Source: Artocarpus heterophyllus
Lineage: Eukaryota; Streptophyta; Magnoliopsida; Rosales; Moraceae
Reading direction: 5' to 3'
Assembly (NCBI GenBank): GCA_025403435.1
Contig: CM046341.1
Coordinates: 124,001 to 188,000, forward strand
DNA: 64,000 nucleotides
Positions 47,301 to 60,010 of this stretch are shown one piece after another; position 1 is the first letter of the stretch; each line of letters starts with the position of its first letter. A program made the position numbers and the translations under genes. The notes beneath the pieces were generated by a model. The model did no database searches, had not been told where the DNA came from, and worked only from the letters and a program-made list of their open reading frames with translations.

Positions 47301-49148
47301 TTCCTTGTTTTTTACCACCTTTTACTTATATCGCTTTAACAAAAAGAATCTGATATGGGTCTTAGAGGTTTGTGACTTATGCGTTTGGATTTGCACTTGG
47401 CCAAGTTCTCCTGATCAATCTTTTAACCATAAAATATACCTATTCTAGGGGAAATCACTTTTATTCTCAAACATAAATCTCTTAGAAAACATTACACTCA
47501 CAGGGACTTGTTCCTCGTTAAAGGTAGTCTTATCTTAACTACCAGGCTGTCTCATTGAATGTGTTTGTGAGTTACCCAACAACAAAGAAATGTTTGTTTG
47601 TTTGTTTCATTTCATGTGTTTCCGTACCCTTGGGAACAAGTATTTGTATTTACCGAGTAGGTCCCATCCATAGCCTTAAGTCTAAATGCTTCCATTTCCC
47701 TTGGGAGATAAGACAGGAAATGTGAATGTACCACAAACAACCCCATCAAATTTGATTTTGACATTCTCCAATATTCGGAATTTGTTGCGTTTATACTCTA
47801 CCGGCTCCTTTGTTTTTTATGTGGAATAATGTTATTATGCTATTTACTCTTTTTTTTTTTTTTGGGTAGTTAATAGCACCAACAACAAGTAATAATCACA
47901 AGGGCTTTTCACACTTGTTCTTGGGCAAAGTTTTAAGGGTCCATTTCTTTTAGTTTGACATCCAACCTACCACCACATATATGAATTTTGAGCTTCAAAG
48001 ATAACTTGAATCAACCAGAGGGATTTTTCTTCCCCAAATAGCAGCCGATAATGACTAGATTGTGCCTTTCTCGAAGGTCGTTGTTATTCATCACCACTAG
48101 TGATATACCACCATGCGTATTGCAGCATAATACAAGAGTCGCGTGTCAAGAAACTACATGACAGTTAGGTCTCATTGTATTACGTGACAGTTTTAATATA
48201 ATTGATAGCGGTTTTTTTTTAATTAAAAAAAAAAGAAAAGAAAAGAAACTACCATATGAATGCACTAACAAGTTTATTGTAATACGGTTGGTCTTCATTA
48301 TGCAATCATTATCATGCCTGCTTGTCATTATATGGCATGGACCCATCAATTGTTAAGCCTCGTTAGGATATAGCATACATGGGATTGTCAAAAGTTGCTT
48401 TAAAATACGTTTAATAACCCCTGATACAAAACGTTTCCGTCACCCCTGTATTGCAGAAAGAAGGAACGCAAAATGCAGCGCATCTTCAGACATCAAGTCT
48501 TAAATGATATTTATTTCATATAAAGAGAAATATTCAATGATGTTACCATTACATAGTCGTGTGTCATGTCATTCAAGAATTTAAATGCAGCGTTGACCTT
48601 GAAAACAAGACGTTTTAAATGTAGATAAAGAAGCACGGAGCATAAGTTTAAAGTAGCAAAAGCAACAACAAAAAGGTTCCAGTTGGTCTTTTAGACATTA
48701 GATACCGTAAATACTTTTATTTATTTTTATGAGGACATTACGCTTCTCTAATTTTTTTTTTTAAAAAGAGAATTTATGATGTGTCCTCTGTACTTGCCGT
48801 TGGCCGGCGAAGGTACGTCTGATATATATATATATATACATATGATCAACCAATTAAAGTAAAAAATAAAAATAAAAAATATGAATTTTGTGGTGTTTTG
48901 TGTTGTAGAGGGTCATCCATTTTTTCTCTCTTCTGAGTCAAAACTCCAATTCTGCTTTGCTCTTTTCATTGAGTCATCCTCTTTCTGTATTCTCTTAGAA
49001 CCACCACAACAGGAAACTAGACGAAAGAAATTACATCATCTTCTATTCTATTCTCATCTTCACTAACAAAATCTGTTATTGTTTTTGTTTTTGTTGATTA
49101 TTGTAATAAAAAGGAACAACAAATTACCAGGACAGTGAGAAAACCAAG
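44323..49148. other. Intergenic region between ABCB and IPGA1-like genes
   Basis: About 4.8 kb of AT-rich sequence. CT repeat at 45872-45892, GA repeat at 47109-47133, TA repeat at 48821-48838 and T-tracts near 47850-47862. A pyrimidine-rich patch with repeated TGTTTTCCCCTG-like words lies at 46400-46470. I found no coding region, RNA gene or transposon that I could support. Confidence 0.5.
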
Positions 49149-51969
49149 ATGATGTTGTCGCAGACCAACACCCCTGCTACTAATAGTATTACCAGTAGTC
49201 GGCTAAGAGCTTCTTCTTCGACCAAACTCATGATGTTGAAGGAGTCGCCAAAAAAGTCAAACTCAACACCAAAACCAAAACCAGATGAAGACATTTCTAC
49301 TAAGCCCCGGAGGCCCAAATCTGGAGACCTCATCCCTGCTCGACCTGTTCATCGTCGGCTGAAGAAAACTGAGGATGACCCAGACTCAAATAGGAAGAAG
49401 AAGAAGAAGAACAACAACAACAACAGAGAGGAATTAACAGCAGTATTAGATGATGAGACTAATAAGGAATGGAATGTAAGCAGGATCAAGGATTTGGAGG
49501 GTGAAGTTGTGAGGTTGAAGGGTGAGTTGGATAAAGCTCTTGCCTTTAATCAACAGCTTCAGTTGCAGAACCAGAAGCTCTCTCAGGAACTCGCCGCTTC
49601 TCATGCAAACATAGCACCAACTCTTTCTAGTTCCCAGCCCCAGGTATTATTCCAACTTTAATTGTTTATCCTACAATTCTAATTTCTGTTTGGTTTACTT
49701 GGCTACTTTGGTGCTGGTTGTGACTTACGATTTTTCTTACGAATTATGATTCATAACGAGTCTTGAGGAAACAGTGTTTGTAGTTGTTCTCAAGCTCTCA
49801 CCTCATGACTTGTTCTATCTGTTTTCTACTCCAAAGCAATTAAAATGAGGGGAAAAAAGGAAATGCATTTTGGTCATTTCTTTTGATTGTCTTAGGCACT
49901 AACAGTCTTGCATCTACGAGTTAATGATTCTGAAAATACTTATTTTGAACGAAGAGGGAATCCATTGGAGATCATCAGAGTCCTAAATTCAAAGAAATTC
50001 AGAAACTCATTGCTAACAAGTTAGAGCGCTCTGGAGTTAAAAAGGAGGCAGTTACTGAAGCAGGCATTACAAGGAAACCTTCCTCTTCTCAACCACCACC
50101 ACTACCGCCACCGTCACCGCCGCCAACACCGCCAATTAGTCCAAGTCCCAAAGCCGTCGCCATAGAAAAGAAGCCTCCAATGCCATCATCATCCTTGCCA
50201 CCGCGTCCACCACCACCCCCACCTCCACCTTTGGCTAGAGCACCTACCATTCGGAAACCTGCTGCATTTTTGGAGTTCTGTCACTCCTTGACAAAGCAAC
50301 GGGGGAAGACGGATTCTCCTACGGGATTAGGAAATCACCATAAACAGACAACTATCAGCGCCCACAATAGCATAGTGGGAGAAATTCAAAATCGTTCAGC
50401 GCATCTTTTAGCCGTAAGCATTTCATATTTAAATTCAAGACTCAGCAGTCACAATTTGTTTATTTTGTGCCAGTGCTAAACCATTCTCCCACGTTGTAAG
50501 TTCAACATCAAACTGATTCTTTGTTCAGGTAAGAGCTGACATCGAGACAAAAGGAGAGTTCATCAACGGCCTCATCTCAAAGGTGCAAGCCACAGCATAT
50601 ACAGACATAGAAGACGTTTCAAAGTTTGTTGATTGGCTTGATGGAGAACTCGCAACATTGGTAATTTTCTGTCCACTTTAAAGTCATTCCTTGAGATGTG
50701 TTCAGAGAAGATTCTTATCAGTGTTGACTTTATATTTGTTATACCAATAATTTGAGCAATTTTCTTCAATCGTCTTGCATTGGAAGAATGTAATGGGGTT
50801 AGTTGTTATCATTTTTGAGGGATCCTTTATTATTTTTTGCCCCCCTCAGTTTTTGTTCTCTCTTCAGTTCTGTTTTAGGTTTGATTTCTTTAAGGACATC
50901 TTGTCCTTTTTTTCCTTGTACTGATTTCAAAATCAATAAAAGGAAGTTTCTTATCAAAAGAATTCTAACCTCTACTTCTTCATATCCTAACTTCTTCTAA
51001 AGGTTGATGAGCGGGCGGTCTTAAAGCATTTCAAGTGGCCCGAGAGCAAAGCAGACTCCTTGCGAGAAGCTGCAGTCGAATATCGTGAGCTTAAGCTGTT
51101 GGAAAGCGAGATTTCTTTTTACAAGGATATTGACACTGATATTCCATGTGCTGCTGCCTTAAAGAAGATGGCCGGCTTATTAGACAAGTAAAGTAGTTTT
51201 GTGGAGCATGTTCTTTTGTTGAGTGTGTTTTGGAAAGTGTACGTCATGTTCTGCTGCTCAGCCAGTGTTTACTCATCTTATCTGCTTTTGCAAGGTCGGA
51301 GAGAAGCGTTCAAAAGCTGATCATGCTGCGAAATTCAGTTCTTCGTTCTTATCAGGAACTCAAAATCCCAACCGATTGGATGCTTGATTCGGGAATTGTG
51401 GCCAAGGTACTGCTTTTCTAAAGCTGTATGCCTGTTTCAATAGCTGTTTTGATTGAAAGATTCATTAGTTGTTTCTGGAAATTCTGAAGCGTTTGGCTCG
51501 CTAAGATTTAAAGATAAAAAGAGTGAATCAACCTCTTATCCATTTTTGCTTCTTAATTCAAATAATTACTGGATGATGAGTTGTGGGAAAATTGAAAAGC
51601 TTTCCACGTGTTAATACAGATAAAGAAGGCATCGATGAATTTGCTGAAGATGTTCATGAAGAGAGTTAGATTGGAGCTGGATTCTATTCCGAACTCAGAT
51701 GGAGAATCTCTTCTGCTGCAAAGTGTAAACTTTGCATATAGAGCTCATCAGGTAATGATATTAAAACTTCAAGCCTCTTTTGTTCCTTTTTTTCCCCTTT
51801 CCCATAGAAGTCCTCTTGACATTTATGTTTCTTGGGATGCAATGCAATATTGCAGTTTGCTGGAGGTCTTGACTCAGAAACATTATGCGCCTTTGAGGAG
51901 ATACGACAGCGTTTCCCACGACACTTGCAAGGCTCCAGGGAGGAGTTGTTGCCTGCCATAGCTTCATAA
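49149..51969 (+). CDS. IPGA1/CHUP1-like protein (coiled coil, Pro-rich, CHUP1-type C-terminus)
   Basis: Seven exons: 49149-49643, 49955-50413, 50529-50660, 51003-51187, 51295-51406, 51620-51751 and 51856-51969. They join in frame to 542 aa. The N-terminus is basic and Ser-rich (PRRPKSGDLIPARPVHRR). A short coiled coil follows (about 117-157, VSRIKDLEGEVVRLKGELD). A Pro-rich stretch (about 212-260) resembles profilin or actin-binding segments. From about 268 the conserved C-terminal region of CHUP1-type proteins runs to the end (FLEFCHSLTKQ, VDWLDGELATLVDERAVLKHF, PNSDGESLLLQSVNFAYRAHQFAGG). CHUP1 positions chloroplasts through actin; the shorter relatives, including IPGA1, associate with microtubules and affect anisotropic cell growth. 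Length and lack of an outer-membrane N-terminal segment fit the shorter group. ATG 49149 and 49152 are adjacent; either could serve. Exon 2 acceptor (GAAG at 49954) is the least certain junction. Confidence 0.9.
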
Positions 51970-53512
51970 GAAGGAAAAAAAGGTTCTTTATCACCATTAA
52001 TGGCGCAATCACTACAAGAGTCTGTAGCACATAACAAAGTGGGACGTAGTGTTACTGAAAATTGTGTAGTCAACAAGCTTTTTTTATTATTATTTTTTTT
52101 TAAGATTAAATTGCATGCCTCACAGCACCATGTCATATAAACTCCGAGTCTGACAAAGAGAATCATGAAAATGACATTTCAAAGAAGCTAGTCCAAAATT
52201 AAAGAAGGGATATATAGCATACATGGAGGTGGGGCTCTTCTTCGTAAAGTGCATTTGCTACTAATAATATCTGTATTTTCTAGTACTTGCAACTCCGGTT
52301 TTGTATGAAAAATCAGTATCCATTTCCTTATTATTATTATTTTTTTCCTTTCGGTGGTTGTGACTTAGATTTTGTCTTTGTTATGTCGTTTTTAAGTTTC
52401 TGTGGTTGTAAGAACATCTCTAATACAATATTAAATAGATATGTCAATAGTAAATTTGATATTTTAGTGTAAAATAACTTTCTAATGCAATGTTATTTTT
52501 ATGATGACTTTGTCATATGTTAAACTTTGTGCTAAATTTGTCACCAAGTTAGTATATAACAAATTTGACATTTAGTTCTTATTGGTTGAGAGATGAGTTT
52601 TTTGCTTTAATAATTAGAGCATTCTCGCATTTTATCTATTTGAATAATAAAAGTTTACTTTTATAAGTTTCAAGGTTTAAGGTTTAATAATTATGATAAA
52701 AGACAAATATGGTATTTTAAATAGCATTATACATTAAAGCACAAAATAAAATAATACATCAATTATGTTAACTTCAGACGAAGTATTACCTTACATAGCT
52801 TCTTTGTTATTTAGTTTATTAGTTGTCGTTTTATTATGCTATTGTTTAGTTTGTTATTGTTAATGATGCTATAGAATCCCAAGTTAGGATTTGTAATGAA
52901 GACTAGAATATTGAATATTGAATACAAGACATGAGTGTTTTCTCTTTAATTTGGGATTTTCTAATTTTTTAAGGTAGATTTTTGGATCCTCCGTCTAAGT
53001 TAGGTCGGTATAGCACTATTTTCCCAAATTTGTTGTGTCATTTTTTTATGGGAAATATAATATTTTTAATGACCCTAACTATGTGGCCGCTACTTTAACT
53101 GCTTAACATACTTGTTAAGATTACTTAAATGTGTTGAACATTTTTTTAAATAACCATACTTATTAATTTTAATTAAACCATTCTTATCTTTGTTGCAACA
53201 TAAAGTATAATGTATTGTGTTAACATAAAGGTCTAAAGGTTATATGGATTGCGGCTGTAGTATTATAACCTCAGTCTCCAAAACTTACATATATAATTTC
53301 AGAGGTATTGATTACACATAATTAAAAAGTAATAATTTAACAAAAACTATTTGCGGAATTAAATGCACGCAATACACATTCTCTGTCTCCATTGATCATT
53401 CGTTGCTGCACCACCGTCCATCAGACGTTACTTGCAAGTTGCTTACCTACAGTATGAACATACTTGGATGAGCGAAACTCAACAAGTCGAAACTACTTCT
53501 TACAAACATTTA
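51970..53512. other. Intergenic region after the IPGA1-like gene
   Basis: AT-rich. A possible MITE relic lies at about 52414-52630, where ACATCTCTAATACAATATTAAA on the left and the reverse of TTTAATAATTAGAGCATTCTC on the right resemble decayed terminal inverted repeats. From about 53350 the sequence resembles the giant LTR families in reverse (see findings). No coding region was recognised. Confidence 0.4.
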
Positions 53513-53681
53513 TAGGGTGTTTGGCTAGTGGTGGGAACCATTGGTGAGGACCCTTTTTACTGTAATATGTGAGAGCTTTATAGTGTAGCAACTTTTTTTC
53601 TTTTACTGTAACATGTGAAAGTTTTACATTGTTCATAACTGAGTTTGTGGTGTAAATCACCCTTAGCCAAACGCCCTATTA
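53510..53681. mobile_element. Tourist-like MITE (PIF/Harbinger type), 53513-53678
   Basis: The 166-bp element starts TAGGGTGTTTGGCTA and ends TAGCCAAACGCCCTA, inverted repeats of 15 bp with one mismatch. TTA occurs directly outside each end (53510-53512 and 53679-53681), the 3-bp duplication typical of PIF/Harbinger. It has no coding capacity; it would have been moved by a transposase in trans. Confidence 0.8.
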
Positions 53682-53962
53682 AATAGACATATAGTAGAAT
53701 ATGCATGTGGCAGATTATGCTCACTTATGATCATATTTTATTAAATTTATAGGCCAAAGTGTTCATACCGATTGCGCATAGTCATCGAGAAGTTAGGGTT
53801 TACAAGGTCCCAAACGACGATATGATCTAATTACTATACTGAAGCATAAGTCTCCTTGTAGGTCGAAAGGTTGGTACGATATTCAACCTTAACTTGTTCT
53901 TATGGGTTTCATTGAATTTATTAGTGAGTATGCATTATGACATGGCATCGCATACTATAACA
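53682..53962. other. Probable decayed LTR sequence between MITE and solo LTR
   Basis: No gene. Fragments such as GGTTGGTACGATATTCAA and TTATTAGTGAGTATGCAT parallel GGCTGGTACGACACTTTC and TTAACCTTAGTGAGCACAT in the giant LTR, suggesting an older member of the same superfamily. Confidence 0.4.
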
Positions 53963-56900
53963 TAAGGTGTGACGACTCGCCTTTTCGGGCAGTCATTTTA
54001 CTTACTTAAACATCATTTTATAAATAGTAATCTTACTTATTTAGTAAGAAAAATACTGAAATAATTTATTTTTTAAACATTCTTTAAACGTACATAAAAA
54101 TTGTTGCGACCTCTGTCGCCATTCATGTCGAGACCTCGCTCAACACTTGTCTTTAAAACCACTTCAAATCGTTTCTTAAAACTTATTAAGAAACATTTAT
54201 TGAATCATTGATCAAAACCTAACTTTATAAGAAAATAAAACATTTCATAAATATTTCGTAATACTTTAAATACATTCCTTAAAACTGTGATTTTCTCAAT
54301 ATTTTGAAAACATTACATTAAATAGTGGAAAACCTTCCCTTTGTGTAGCGGAAGCAAACTGTGGTGGTATCTATACCCAAATCCTCGCAACCGTCCTCCG
54401 TGACACCCAGCTCTTCTAACGGGTCCTACTAGTCTCTCACATACTACCTACAGCATAAAGAAACTTTTTATGAGCTTCCGCTCAGTAAGTTTAAACAAAA
54501 TCTCACAAAGCATTTAAGCATGCTTTAAAAACTTTTCTCATGAAAACTTTTCTCATGAAAGCTTTTCTCTTAAAACATATATCATCAATATTTTCCATAG
54601 ACATTTATAAAACGACTTTCATAAACATTCTTCATAAAACTTTTCTAGAACGTTTCTCATAAACATTTTTTTATAAAACATTTAACATGTAGCAATCCTT
54701 AGAATGCTTTTCGTAAAACGTCATTTATAAACTTTTTCTTAAAACTTTATCATAAACGCTTTTCATAAACATTTTTCATAAAATATTCCTAAAATATTTC
54801 TCATAAAAGTTTTCCTAAAGCAATTTCTATAATGTTTTTTATAAACGCTTTTTCATAAAATATTTAACATAAAACAATTCACAGATTGCTCTTCATAACG
54901 TCATTTATGTTTTCATAAACATTTAATATAAAACATTCTTCATAATGTTTTTCATAGCATATAAATGTTTCATAACAAACAAATCAAGTACAATCACAAT
55001 ACATGACTTCATTTATGCTCAATTATGAACTTTCGATTATGAGCATACCTTTAGAGTTTGTACTAACATCTTTAATCATGAGATCATAAACGTGATGCTT
55101 CCCTTGTGGAAGAATTAAGACCATCGAACTTCGAGGTCGTGTACCTCACATATAGGAGGTCAAACTTTAATTTTACTTTCATTACCTCACAACAAGGAGG
55201 CTGGTACGACACTTTCTTTTTAACTTTACGTTACCTTCTTATTAACCTTAGTGAGCACATCAAATGTAACCACATCATATGCAAATACACTTGCAAATCA
55301 TAGCTTGCACTATAAAATCTATTGCATAACAAATGCAACTTATTGCATAACAAAGGCAACTTATTGCATAACAAATGCAACATAAAATGCAAACACATTT
55401 TGCTAATCATAATTTGTACTCTGAAACTTATTGCATAACAAATGCATTATATAACGCAATCACATTTTGCAAATTATAACTTTTATTCTGAAACTTATTG
55501 CATAACAAATGCAACTTATATCGTAATTATATATTGCAAATCATAACTCTTATTCTGAAACATATTGCATACAAATGCAACATATATCGCAATCACATAT
55601 TGCAAATCATAACTCTTATTTTGAAACATATTGCATACAAATGCAACATATAACGCAATCACATATTGCAAATCATAACTTTTATTCTAAAACATATTGT
55701 ACACAAATGCAACATATAATGCAATCACATATTACAAATCATAACTTTTATTCTAAAACATATTGCATACAAATGCAACATATTACATAATAAATGCTTC
55801 ATAAAACTTATAACTTAAATTATAAAACATTATGCATTGTTGAAATGCAGGACTTATACTAATCCTATTTCGTATCTAGGTTGCACATCCGTATCTAGAT
55901 CATAATTTGGTACATAAAAACTGGCCAGTAAGTTCATCTTTTTGTTGTTCAGTCTATAAGTCTTTTATCATCTAGTCATTCCAGACTAGTGATAATGATT
56001 ATCTAAAACATGTTTACGTACTTAGCTGAAAACTTCTAAGGGTCATAACAGAGCTTAACTTTTAATATCTCTCTTCAACATGTCTAGCCTTTCCTTGAGG
56101 TGCGAAAAAAGGAAAAATTAGCTCTCTTTTTTTTTTGTATTCGTAAAGTCTCTCTCTTGGCTCTGCTCTTGTGACCTCTCTGTTGGTCACAAGAAATTTT
56201 CTAAATTCTACTTCATTATCTAAATCGTTCTCACGATTTCTAATCAAAACTAGGGTGTCTTATAGTAGTTTTTCTAGTTTCCTATAGGCAAATTGGAGGT
56301 TATATCCTTAATGGGTTTCTTATGGACCTTGTTGTGCATGTTCATTATGCACTACATGGTATTGTACTTATATACTATATCTTGTTATACTCTAGATAAC
56401 AAGCATCAATCATAACATTCATATCCATATCTTCGCTCGTATAAGTATCATACTTACATATCATATTCATAAACATATCATACATATACATGTTATTCAT
56501 ATCATACTTTCACGTATCATGCTTTCACGTATTACTCATACTCGTGTCATTCATATCATACATGTACTTGTCGTTCATACTTTCATATCTTGGAATTGCT
56601 ATACATTTTTCTTCTTTGGATATAAACTATTTCATATTATATTCATATAATACATTAAGTTATGTCACATTTATAATACACACACCAATCATAGTTCATA
56701 ACATTCATGCATATCAATATGCAAATAGGCTTCAAACATAACGATTGCAAATTCATTGCAAATTTTATTTTGTACTTTAAAACTTTTTTGCATAATAAAT
56801 GCAAATATATTTTAAAAACAACTTGTATAACCATTGCAAACTCATTTACAAATGCATATGTAAGCATTTAAAAACTATTTACTTCATGCTGTAGGTGAAG

Positions 56901-59085
56901 TCTGAACTTACCCGGACTATGCCCTAGCGTTTTTTATTTCGTTCCTTTCTCGTTCCTTTTCCTTCTATTGGTCGGCTTCTGTGCCCTGATCAAACGACAA
57001 CCGACTCATTAATTAACTTTCTTTTTATCAATCCACTCGATTGATAATAAAATATAAACATTAACCATTCTTTCCTTTTAACTTGACTTATACACTATCG
57101 GTTTACCCTTTCTTCCTTCACTTAATTTTGTAACCCATTAGGTTACCTTTCGTTTACATGAACATCTCTTATTAAATCTCTCATCTCACATGACGGTTAC
57201 GTTACTTAACATATTACGGAACATTTTCTATCTAAGAACGTTATGCTAAATCAGATTGTTCGACTCCATTTTAGCCCTTTTGTAAAAATGACATTTTTAC
57301 CCTTTTTTGGTTTTTCGTCCATTTCTTAACTCTATAAAACCTATTGCTTAACTTTAATGTTTCATTACTTACATATTACGGAAAAATTGCCACTAAAAAA
57401 CGTTTCCTGACATCGGGCATTTCGGGTCTGTTTTGGCCATTTTTCATAAAATGACCATTTTGCCCTTAACTCTTTTCTTCCATCATTTCCTTAACTAAAT
57501 TTTAATTTCTTAAAAACCTAGCATCTATGGCACATACTGCCTACAGCAGTATAGGAAAATAACGTTCCCTAGTGAAAACCCAGTTTTCATACAATTTCGT
57601 AGTTTTGGCCCGAAATACAAAAATATTACATTTTTGCCCCCAAAACCCAAAGTAATCTTTTTAAACCATTAGTCCTCATTTTTCATGAGGAACATTTTTA
57701 GTCAAAGTGCCATGTTCAAAATCCTTTGGGAAAATAACATTTTTGCCCTTTTAAATTTTTTTTCAATTTTAACAAATTCTTGTAAAATTCATAACTCCTA
57801 AACCGAGCAGAATTTTAAGAAACTGTATATGCTCTCTTAACAGTTTCATTGAAATCTACAACTTTTGTGTTTTAACTTTTCTGAAATTCCAACGTTTAGG
57901 GGGACTTTTGGCTAATTTTCAAATCTGCCGAGAAGAATCTTTTTCTTTCAATTTAGTCCTTGGGGCATTTTTGTAAGAATCCATTTTTAAACAATAAATC
58001 TACCCCTACATAGGCAGTTCTAACCCTTATTTAATTTATGTTCATGCCCACTCATCATTTTTGCAAAATAAGCACTAAAATTACAAAAATAAGACTTTTT
58101 TGCAAAAACTAACATTTTGCACAATAAAGCCTAAATTTTCACAACATCACCATGCCATAATTCATGTATCTATGGGATTAAAGCAAAGTTCACTTGAAAA
58201 CCCACATACCTTTGAAAGAATAAAATCAAATTAAAAATCACATAATTTCAAAACTTTGAAATTCAAAACTTACCCCAAATAGCACTTTTGGTTTCTAACC
58301 CTCCAAGAGCTCCTTTAAAGCCTTTTTCCTAAGCATTTCTCACACAACAATGCTTTGAATTAACTTTCCTTACTTAACCCAAGAAAAACCATGAAAAACC
58401 TTGAAAAAAGCTAAGGATTTTACCTTAAAACTTGTTAAAATCCTTTGAACTTTGCCTCTTGAACTTAAATAGGGTTATTTTTGCTAAGATGGGAAGTTCA
58501 AAAATTTTGGGAGAGCTTCAACCATGGCTGCCGTGGGTCTTGGAGAAGAAAGAGAGATTTTTTTGGCTAAAATCAACATTAAATGCATATTTATCCAATG
58601 GGTGACTCATGGTAACCCCTTAGGCTACCATATGGCATGATGTGATTGGGCCACCTTTCATGGCTTGGTGGCCCAATAAAAAGCTAATGGGTGTCCACTT
58701 GGTAGGACCTAAAAATTTACACTGTGTAATTTTTTACCGTACAGTATTTTTCTTATACTGTCGTGATAAAATCAGTATAAAAACATATTCCTAGATTGTG
58801 TAAAATATTTTACTTGCCTCTGGTTAATTTTTGGAGGCCAAACATAACATTTCTTATTCCTCCACATTCTCTAAGCAGTATTATTCCTATACTGCTTTAA
58901 CTTAAATAGTCTGATTTGTACTGCGTGATCTTAAACAGTCTAATTCTTACACTGTATTACTCTAATATTGTACAATTTTCCATGTTATTATACAATATTT
59001 TTCTTTCAACTGTATTTTTCGTCTTAATATAATCATTAACTTAATGCATTTTTAATGTATTAGAAATCTCGGGTGTTACATAAGG
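53963..59085 (-). mobile_element. Giant 5.1-kb solo LTR (53968-59080) with TAAGG duplications
   Basis: Plus strand runs TGTGACGACTCGCC to CTCGGGTGTTACA, i.e. the minus strand runs TGTAACACCCGAG to GTCGTCACA. TAAGG flanks both ends (53963-53967 and 59081-59085). At 5,113 bp it is the best preserved copy of this LTR family in the window. It contains the 65-bp minisatellite (55310-55800) and the short tandem region (54540-54960), but no protein-coding domain. A solo LTR arises by recombination between the two LTRs of an element, so a full element once stood here. Confidence 0.9.
55310..55800. repeat. Minisatellite of about 65 bp in the 5.1-kb solo LTR
   Basis: Units contain CATATTGCATACAAATGCAA, CGCAATCACATATTGC and AAATCATAACTCTTATTC, repeated at least six times, with higher identity in the right half. 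It is the reverse complement of the array at 21500-21889. Confidence 0.88.
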
Positions 59086-59325
59086 TAATAACATGCATTT
59101 CAAAAAATATATAGAACATGCAAAACATTTTATTTGGAAATTATTCATAACGTATGCGAGATTCCTACTTACCTATTTTTCAATTATAGGATTTACTATT
59201 TACTAAGGTTTTCTATTTAAATTCTGCAAAAGAATGCCCATCAAGAGTGTAAGATTAGCTTGTCTTATGCTATATAATTTTCCATAATAGTTAAAAAAAA
59301 AAAAAAATCCTTCCTTAAAGCATAT
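59086..59325. other. Short spacer between solo LTR and second Tat element
   Basis: Contains an A-tract near 59291-59307. The segment 59091-59190 parallels 24150-24240 in the inverted LTR (CATGCATTTCA, then ATTTTATTT, then TACTTACCT-like), so it is probably the other half of an older LTR split by the solo LTR. Confidence 0.4.
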
Positions 59326-59947
59326 TGTTGAGGGTAGCTCGGCACTCCCACCGAGGACATTAACTTTGGTGGTCGGCAAATAAGTTCGGCATAAATGGCT
59401 ACCGCCCGACCCGACGAATTATGCTTCTTCCCGGGGAGCCTTCCACTGATCTGAGGGCACGCCCCCAAGAAGGCTGCCACCTCGGGGGATGAACTGTAGC
59501 TCGGGCCGGGCCACGCTATTCATCATAACACGTCACTACCCATCCTTGTTGGCCAACACCAGGCAGGCGTGCTGCCGTCCGATAGAGTCCAATCCATTGG
59601 ACTATGGACGCGACACTTGTCACCTATTGCTTGATACACTTTGATGTGACACCTGGGTAATGGGCAAAACCCATTTTGCACCCGATCCAGCTGGTGGCCT
59701 ATAAATAGGATGCATTTATGACGTCTTAGAGAGAGAGACCTCTTCTCATTTAATCAGCTGCCGACCTCTGCCGAACAGTTCTTGCCTTGAGCATCGGAGA
59801 GCCCTTGTATATTGACTAACCCCATTTCTCCGAATCATCCCTCTTGCAGGCACTCGGTTCCGACCAGGGGCGAGCTTAGAGGAGGTCAAAAGGTGTACAG
59901 TCACACCTGGGTGTTGATCCGACGCCGGATGGCGGCAAGCATCAACA
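59326..59947 (+). repeat. 5' LTR of the second Tat element (622 bp)
   Basis: Starts TGTTGAGGGTAGC at 59326 and ends GCATCAACA at 59947; TGTTGA/TCAACA are perfect inverted termini. TATAAATA at 59700-59707 is the likely promoter. It is clearly related to the 637-bp LTRs of the first element but more divergent from them than they are from each other. Confidence 0.9.
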
Positions 59948-59950
59948 TTT

Positions 59951-59966
59951 TGGCGCTAGAAGGAGG
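59951..59966 (+). other. Primer-binding site of the second Tat element
   Basis: TGGCGCTAGAAGGAGG begins three bases after the LTR. The first 13 bases equal the site of the first element. Confidence 0.7.
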
Positions 59967-60010
59967 GCCGACGCGCCCCAATCCAAAGTTATTCTACCTT
60001 GGATTTCTGA

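Noticed and set aside
51684..52166. 160-residue minus-strand frame
   Set aside because: Overlaps the last exons of the IPGA1-like gene in antisense and shows no domain.
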